From: Neolentinus lepideus HHB14362 ss-1
Taxonomy: Eukaryota > Basidiomycota > Agaricomycetes > Gloeophyllales > Gloeophyllaceae
DNA length: 64,000 bases
NCBI GenBank assembly: GCA_001632425.1
Contig: KV425603.1
Coordinates: 78,291-142,290, forward strand
Direction: 5' to 3'
Positions within the stretch are counted from its first letter, which is position 1. Each line of letters starts with the position of its first letter. Position numbers and translations under genes: made by a program. Below, in pieces: positions 59,327 to 64,000 of this stretch. The notes below the pieces were generated by a model that was not told the DNA's origin, made no database searches, and was given only the letters and a program-made list of their open reading frames with translations.

Positions 59327-60409
59327 ATGTCGCCCGAGATACCAACGCCAAAGCTCGAGCTAGACCCATCGGTCTACTCTCTGACCGATGAGGAACGCGC
59401 CTTTATGAAGTCACAGACTGGTATCGAGAGTGATGATGAGCTCAAGAAGCATATAATTGCTTTACAGGAGAAAGCGTGGAAGGTCAGTTCTTGCCGCTCA
59501 GGGTGAAAACGCAGGCCTCAGTGACGATGTATAACAGGTGTACCCGTATCCATGCATCTGGAGATTTGGATTCGCAAAGTGAGATCGCCAGCCCGGGTGT
59601 TTCTTATCACCACTGAATGGTGGCTTTCAGGTTGAAGATTTCTCGTCTACCGGCGTACCCGCATGTCTTGAACCTAGGGAAGGAACGCCAGAATGCGATT
59701 TTCCTCGACATGGCCTGCTGCTGTGCGTATTCAGATATCTGCTGTAATGACTGCCTCTAGAACTTTGCCACAGTCGGGACCGATACGCGCAAGATCGTCG
59801 TTGACGGCTTTCCAGCTAGTCAAGTTATCGCCTCCGATTATCGGCCAGGTAATGCAGCACAATTCAAGGCTTCGAGAGGAGGCTGATAGTAGGGTGCCTC
59901 TAGACTTCTGGCACCTTGGGCATGAATTATACAAGTCCACGTCCGAGACTTTTCCTGTCGCCTTCGTAGCCGGAGATGCGTTTGACAGCAGTTTCATAAC
60001 AGCAGCTCCAGTAACCTACGAGAAGTCTGCGACACCAACGCCTTCGTTGGCGTCCCTGACTGCCCTGACTCCATTGCAAGGCCACATCTCGGCGATCCAT
60101 GCGTTCTCGTTCTTCCATCTATTCAAAGAAGCAGAGCAATATGACCTCGCAAAGCGTATGGCTACTCTGTTGTCACCGGAACCTGGTTCAGTCATCTTCG
60201 GCTCCCATATCGGCGCGAAGGAGAAAGGAGAATTGAAGGGTAGCCAAGATGCGGGACTTTTCTGCCACTCTCCCGAGAGCTGGACGGCCTTGTGGAACGG
60301 TAGTGTGTTCAAGGAAGGTTCGGTGAAGGTGGATGCCACTCTAGTGCCAATTAGGGCGGGAGATGAGTGGCAGACATACTTTTTGGTCTGGTCTGTGACG
60401 AGATTGTAA
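59327..60409 (+). CDS. SAM-dependent methyltransferase, AusD-type
   Basis: A class I methyltransferase of the group named after AusD/Trt5, enzymes that O-methylate carboxylates in fungal meroterpenoid pathways; many agaricomycete relatives have no assigned substrate. The start MSPEIPTPKLELDPSVYSLT and ERAFMKSQTGIESDDELKKH are family-typical. Next come KAWKVYPYPCIWRFGFAKLK and HVLNLGKERQNAIFLDMACC. The SAM-binding block then reads CCFGTDTRKIVVDGFPASQV with IASDYRP. The C-terminal part has DFWHLGHELYKS, HAFSFFHLFKEAEQYDLAKR and SPEPGSVIFGSHIGAKEKGE, ending LVWSVTRL. Introns are near 59481-59537, 59580-59631, 59715-59773 and 59849-59894. About 280 residues fits the family. No terpene cyclase or PKS lies nearby, so it may act outside a cluster. 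Confidence 0.85.
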
Positions 60410-60807
60410 GAATACGATTCAAGGAAGTTGACACATTGTAAGATAGATGTATTATGAGCATGTTCGTTTCCGCCGACAAGGCAGGTCTATCTTGTCTAGT
60501 AACCGTGCAAGTAACAGCTTATAGAAAAAGCTTCCACACGATAGATGATTTTTCATAATAGTAAGCAGCAGAAGGGTCAAGCATAGAGGATCTTCGCATA
60601 TCGGGAGATAGTGATAAATATTTAGTTTATCCAGTCCACCAACCTCTTTGGGCTTATCCAGAGCTTGTTGTTCAATAATATTCAAGTAATTCTGTCATCG
60701 AGTAGCCTGTACTGTGCAACACCGGCCTCGGTCCTGCGCACCTCCTTGCGCCATGCGAATAAGAGTAGTAAGTAGTGAAGAATTCTTGCTCTAATACTCG
60801 CGCTTAT
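60410..60807. promoter_or_regulatory. Spacer between methyltransferase and MIC26/27 gene
   Basis: About 400 bp with the methyltransferase 3' UTR and the promoter of the next gene. No further gene recognised. Confidence 0.4.
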
Positions 60808-62025
60808 ATGGTTTTTCTTAAGCCTCGGCGTGCACTGGCTGTCCCAGTGCTGGGCGTCACGATTGCCTCGAACGAGAAAGAGAAGGTACGCGCATGTTGT
60901 GGTGGTTCCGGTCATCTCTGACATGACTTCGATTTAGCTCCCAATATATCCGCAACCCGAACCTCAGGTAGTTGTTCTTGACGAACCGTCTGAGCTCGAG
61001 AGACAGATCGGGTCGGTACGGAGGATGGTGACGGGGGCATACAAGGACACGCATGCCAAGGTTCAGAGCGTGATTTCTCGCTGGATCGGAGTTGAACATG
61101 CAGTTGAAAGTGCGTAGAATTCTTTGGAGGTTTCGAGAAACATAAGTGACATTTCACAGGTAGGGTGAAGTCGCTGCTCGACCCATCCGAAGAAATTACT
61201 CTGGGTCTTCTCTACACTACCATCGCTACTCTCTCAACATCAATAGTTACCCGCTCACGGTCTCTACCCATCCGCTTCATTCTTCCACCTACAGCTTTCC
61301 TCGTCTCCTTCTCGTACTTCCTTCCAAAAACCACTGCTAACATATCCGATTACAATACCGAACTCGAGGAGCGTTATTTCCCCACACTAGCTGAAAAACA
61401 TGCCATCGCCCGCGCACATTCCGGGATGCTTGTAGAGAGAATCAAGGAGGGTACAGCGTCAGGTCGCGAGCAGATGGGCAAAGGAGTTGGGAAGAGTGTG
61501 GACTGGATGCAAGGCGTTACCGGTCTAAAGATCCGGGAAACCCTCGGATGGAACGAAGTCACTTCGAAGAGCGTGACGAGCGAGGTGGAGAAGTTGCTCG
61601 AGCGGGACAGGGAGAATGTTCAGGGCTTCGCTAAAGACGTTGCGGACGGTGTGAAGGGCCGCACCGGGGCTGCTGCCGAGACGGTTGAAGAGATGGCGGA
61701 GACCGACAAGGGTCTGTTTAGCCGCTGGGGCAAGAGCCAGGCGTCTTCATCTTCATCTGAGAACCCAGTGGTGAAGGCCCGGGAAATTGTCGGTGACGTT
61801 GTCGACGGCACCGTCGATCGCTCGAAGGCTGCCGCTTCTGAGGTCTCTAGGTTAGCTGAGACCGACAAGAAGCTCGCGAAAGAGTTCGTCGGTGATGTTG
61901 CGAAGGAGACAGAAGCGCGCTCGAAGGCCGCTGCCGAGGAGATAGGCAAGATGGCGCAAACGGATAAGGAGCGAGCGAAGGAGACGAAGGAGGATGCGAA
62001 GAAGGAGGTCAAAAAACTTGTTTGA
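60808..62025 (+). CDS. mic27: MICOS complex subunit MIC26/MIC27 (apolipoprotein O-like)
   Basis: An inner-mitochondrial-membrane protein of the MICOS complex, which shapes crista junctions. Exon 1 from the ATG at 60808 reads MVFLKPRRALAVPVLGVTIA and acts as a presequence-like start. Exon 2 begins LPIYPQPEPQVVVLDEPSEL and continues ERQIGSVRRMVTGAYKDTHA and WIGVEHAVESRVKSLLDPSE, the family core. A pair of hydrophobic segments follows (EITLGLLYTTIATLSTSIVT and IRFILPPTAFLVSFSYF), the usual hairpin. The C-terminal ~190 residues are Lys/Glu/Ala-rich amphipathic repeats with AAAETVEEMAETDKG, AAASEVSRLAETDKK and AAAEEIGKMAQTDKE. This repeated tail is longer than in yeast. Two introns (about 60895-60937 and 61111-61160) join in frame. 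Confidence 0.85.
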
Positions 62026-62317
62026 CTAAGTAGTGATATAGACAGGTACGTTATAACTCGCTCTGCCCGAACGGCGGACTGTATATTGAATGATGAATTG
62101 ACCAGCGCAATGTTGGTCGTCGTACCTACTTAGACTTGAGTGAATATTTGCTTCGCTCGTATATTGATTCCACTCACACTAGTGCGGTGATCTGTGGCCT
62201 GGCTGCAACCCTCGACGATCGCGGTGCCATCAAAGCTGCAAGAAGCTGGATTAATTCACTCCAATGGGTTAGGATAAAAGGCACGAGTAGATTACAAGTA
62301 CAGTATTCCTGACTCCC
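62026..62317. other. Convergent spacer
   Basis: About 290 bp between two convergent stops with nothing recognised. Confidence 0.4.
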
Positions 62318-63084
62318 CTACTCCTTACCCTCTTCAAGAAACTGGACCAGTATTTCCAGAACTTCAGCCTCAGTGAGAACAGTTGGTACGTCTGAACTGG
62401 GATAATCATATTCGTGAATCCGACGTCCCCGGAAATCTTCCTCCATCAACAACTCTTTCACTTTCTTGACATTACCACTGTTGCGTTCCACCTCTTGAAT
62501 CTGGTTGTACAGAGATAGCCCTTGTACGATTTCGCTAGTACTGCAGCCCTATGAGGTACACACGTGCTCGGCGGAATGTTGGGCCGCAGATGCTCGACGT
62601 GACGATGCGCATTGGTCGGTAAAACCCGATTCGCCTTGCAAGGGAAAAGTCTTGGGGACCTTGAGACCGTCTTGCCATGACCTGACAAGGCAATTCCGTG
62701 ATATTTGGACCTTAGAAGTCCATGGCAATGCCCATGGCAAGACCATTACAATGATCCGGGCATTCTCAGAGAATAGTTAGCCTTGCTGGGCCTTGCAGGG
62801 TCTTGCAAGGGCAGTTCGGAAATTTCCGACGAATCAAGTGACGCCCAATCAGCCATTGCTCGCAAAAAATATGTTCAAAATTGTCGGGAAAATAGGGTCA
62901 ATATCGCGCCGTCTCCCAAATATGAAGGCCGACAGGCAAGCTTATGTCTAGGCCGGGCAACTTTGTACATTGATCCCTTGTAAGTGATTACTCAGTTGAG
63001 CTCGCGCGGGTGTCTCAGCTTGCCTTCATTGGTGGAGGAGTCGAACGCGTGCACTACTTCTTTGATTTCAGGTTTCCAGGTCAT
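62318..63084 (-). CDS. Unresolved or interrupted gene, unknown function
   Basis: The last exon (62549-62318) is clearly coding: STSEIVQGLSLYNQIQEVER, then NSGNVKKVKELLMEEDFRGR, RIHEYDYPSSDVPTVLTEAE and VLEILVQFLEEGKE. A likely first exon at 63084 reads MTWKPEIKEVVHAFDSSTNE. The roughly 470 bp between them contain no convincing exon and are rich in repeated TTGCAAGG and CTTGCCATGG-like words, which looks like an inserted element. I cannot name the family. It may be a small helical protein split by a long intron, or a gene broken by insertion. Confidence 0.4.
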
Positions 63085-63728
63085 GTCGACTGCGCAGCAC
63101 GGTTATGATTCCACCCTCGAGCTCAAGGTTGTCCTCTGCGCGACGACTAGACTATTTCGCCATTGATGGTGTACAGGTCAAATACTGTACTGCGCCCAAC
63201 CTGAGAAGCACCACAAATGATCCTTGTCTCGCAATGATAGTACTTAGTTGTGAACCGACTTCCTCGGCAGACCGGAGAGTACTGGTGCCCGATCATGATG
63301 TAGGTGCTTGTGCTTACAGAGCCAACATCTCGCACGGTCTCTTTGTCCGTCTAGGAGTCGAACAGGCGGTGATCATCATGATCATGATATCTATCATCTT
63401 CTTTCTCAAATTGGTTGGATGCTAATCAAACGAGAGTGGCGAGTATGATTAGGCGCGGGCCTGTAGAGAATTCAGTTTTAACGGGGTCAGACAGCCTGAG
63501 TACGTTCTAACTTGAGACTCCCACTTGTTCGCTAGTAGCAATGATTTCCAGGACTCGAGATTGTTTTCTTATAAACTGACCCAATTGCCATTACGTTTCC
63601 GTTATCTCTGCGGAACAACGCAACGCTCTAACTGTATGCAAAGAAGAAGGCGGTGGCTGTCGTATCCATATATATCGTCTATCCAGCAACCTATCTCGAG
63701 TGGTCTCAAGAACCTACAAATTCTCAGC
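63085..63728. other. Intergenic, no gene recognised
   Basis: Short open frames only. The right part must contain the promoter of the gene starting at 63729. Confidence 0.4.
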
Positions 63729-64000
63729 ATGGTTGCTTCCATTAACGTGGATGTGGCAGAGCTGGCTGGCCTGATAGTCGAATCCATCTTCTATGGTTTG
63801 TACAACTGCATATTGCAATATGTCATGTCCACTCATCCTATGGCCTAGGGATATTCGTTATTCTCTTCGTAGCGGCAATATATCTCACTTTCATGAGGAG
63901 ACGTCATGCGAAGATCAATCCGATAATGGTGCTGGTCGCAATCGCGATGTCCATCCTTGTCACAGTACAGCTTGTAGGAGACACTACAAACGTCTTCCTC
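63729..64000 (+). CDS. Agaricomycete multi-pass membrane protein, 5' part only
   Basis: The ATG at 63729 opens MVASINVDVAELAGLIVESI. A GTTTGT intron of about 50 nt (63788-63848) then joins FY to GIFVILFVAAIYLTFMRRRH, followed by AKINPIMVLVAIAMSILVTV and QLVGDTTNVFL at the window edge. Two hydrophobic helices with an intervening basic loop are typical of the start of the large, functionally uncharacterised family of seven-helix proteins expanded in mushrooms. The gene is truncated by the window end. Confidence 0.65.

Overview
The window is 64 kb of nuclear DNA from a filamentous basidiomycete, most likely an Agaricomycete of polypore type (the order is an inference). The evidence is: genes split by many 48-60 nt introns with CTAAC-like branch points, a CYP63-type P450, fungal Rac and Ppg1-type proteins, an AusD-type methyltransferase, agaricomycete-type membrane proteins, and abundant small non-coding transposon derivatives. 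Coordinates for spliced genes run from start codon to stop codon and include introns. I inferred the introns by eye from splice signals and reading-frame continuity.

Layout. 0.5-5.4 kb: vacuolar alpha-mannosidase (minus). 5.9-7.0 kb: metallo-beta-lactamase-fold protein (plus). 8.5-9.9 kb: membrane protein of unknown function (minus). 10.2-14.2 kb: TFIIIC TPR subunit (minus). 14.2-17.9 kb: a gene-poor stretch with several inverted-repeat elements. 17.9-19.4 kb: C2H2 zinc-finger factor (plus). 19.8-22.5 kb: cytochrome P450 (minus). 23.5-29.8 kb: ABCC transporter copy A (minus). 29.9-42.1 kb: a spacer holding a 900-N assembly gap with palindromic flanks, a gene remnant, a Rac GTPase, a PP2A-like phosphatase, a Ser-rich membrane protein and a small basic protein. 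42.3-48.6 kb: ABCC transporter copy B (plus). 48.7-50.6 kb: AT-rich tandem repeats inside an inverted-repeat-bounded element. 50.7-52.5 kb: sugar transporter (minus). 52.9-53.4 kb: a 5'-truncated LINE insertion. 54.0-58.2 kb: secreted subtilisin-like protease (plus). 59.3-60.4 kb: AusD-type methyltransferase (plus). 60.8-62.0 kb: MICOS subunit MIC26/27 (plus). 62.3-63.1 kb: an incompletely resolved gene (minus). 63.7 kb to the end: the start of a membrane-protein gene cut by the window edge.

The most striking structure is the pair of ABCC transporter genes, which form inverted arms of about 6.6 kb separated by about 12 kb. Both look intact and their start-to-stop lengths are identical (6,298 bp). 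Divergence is patchy: promoters, the first ~195 codons and the charged linker before NBD1 differ, while most other exons and even introns are nearly or fully identical. That pattern fits an older duplication homogenised by gene conversion. A second theme is GC-AG introns: five are needed to keep conserved reading frames in four genes (two of them in Rac). The P450, two ABCC pumps, sugar transporter, protease and methyltransferase are typical of a wood- or litter-degrading fungus, but nothing in the layout proves a single co-regulated cluster.
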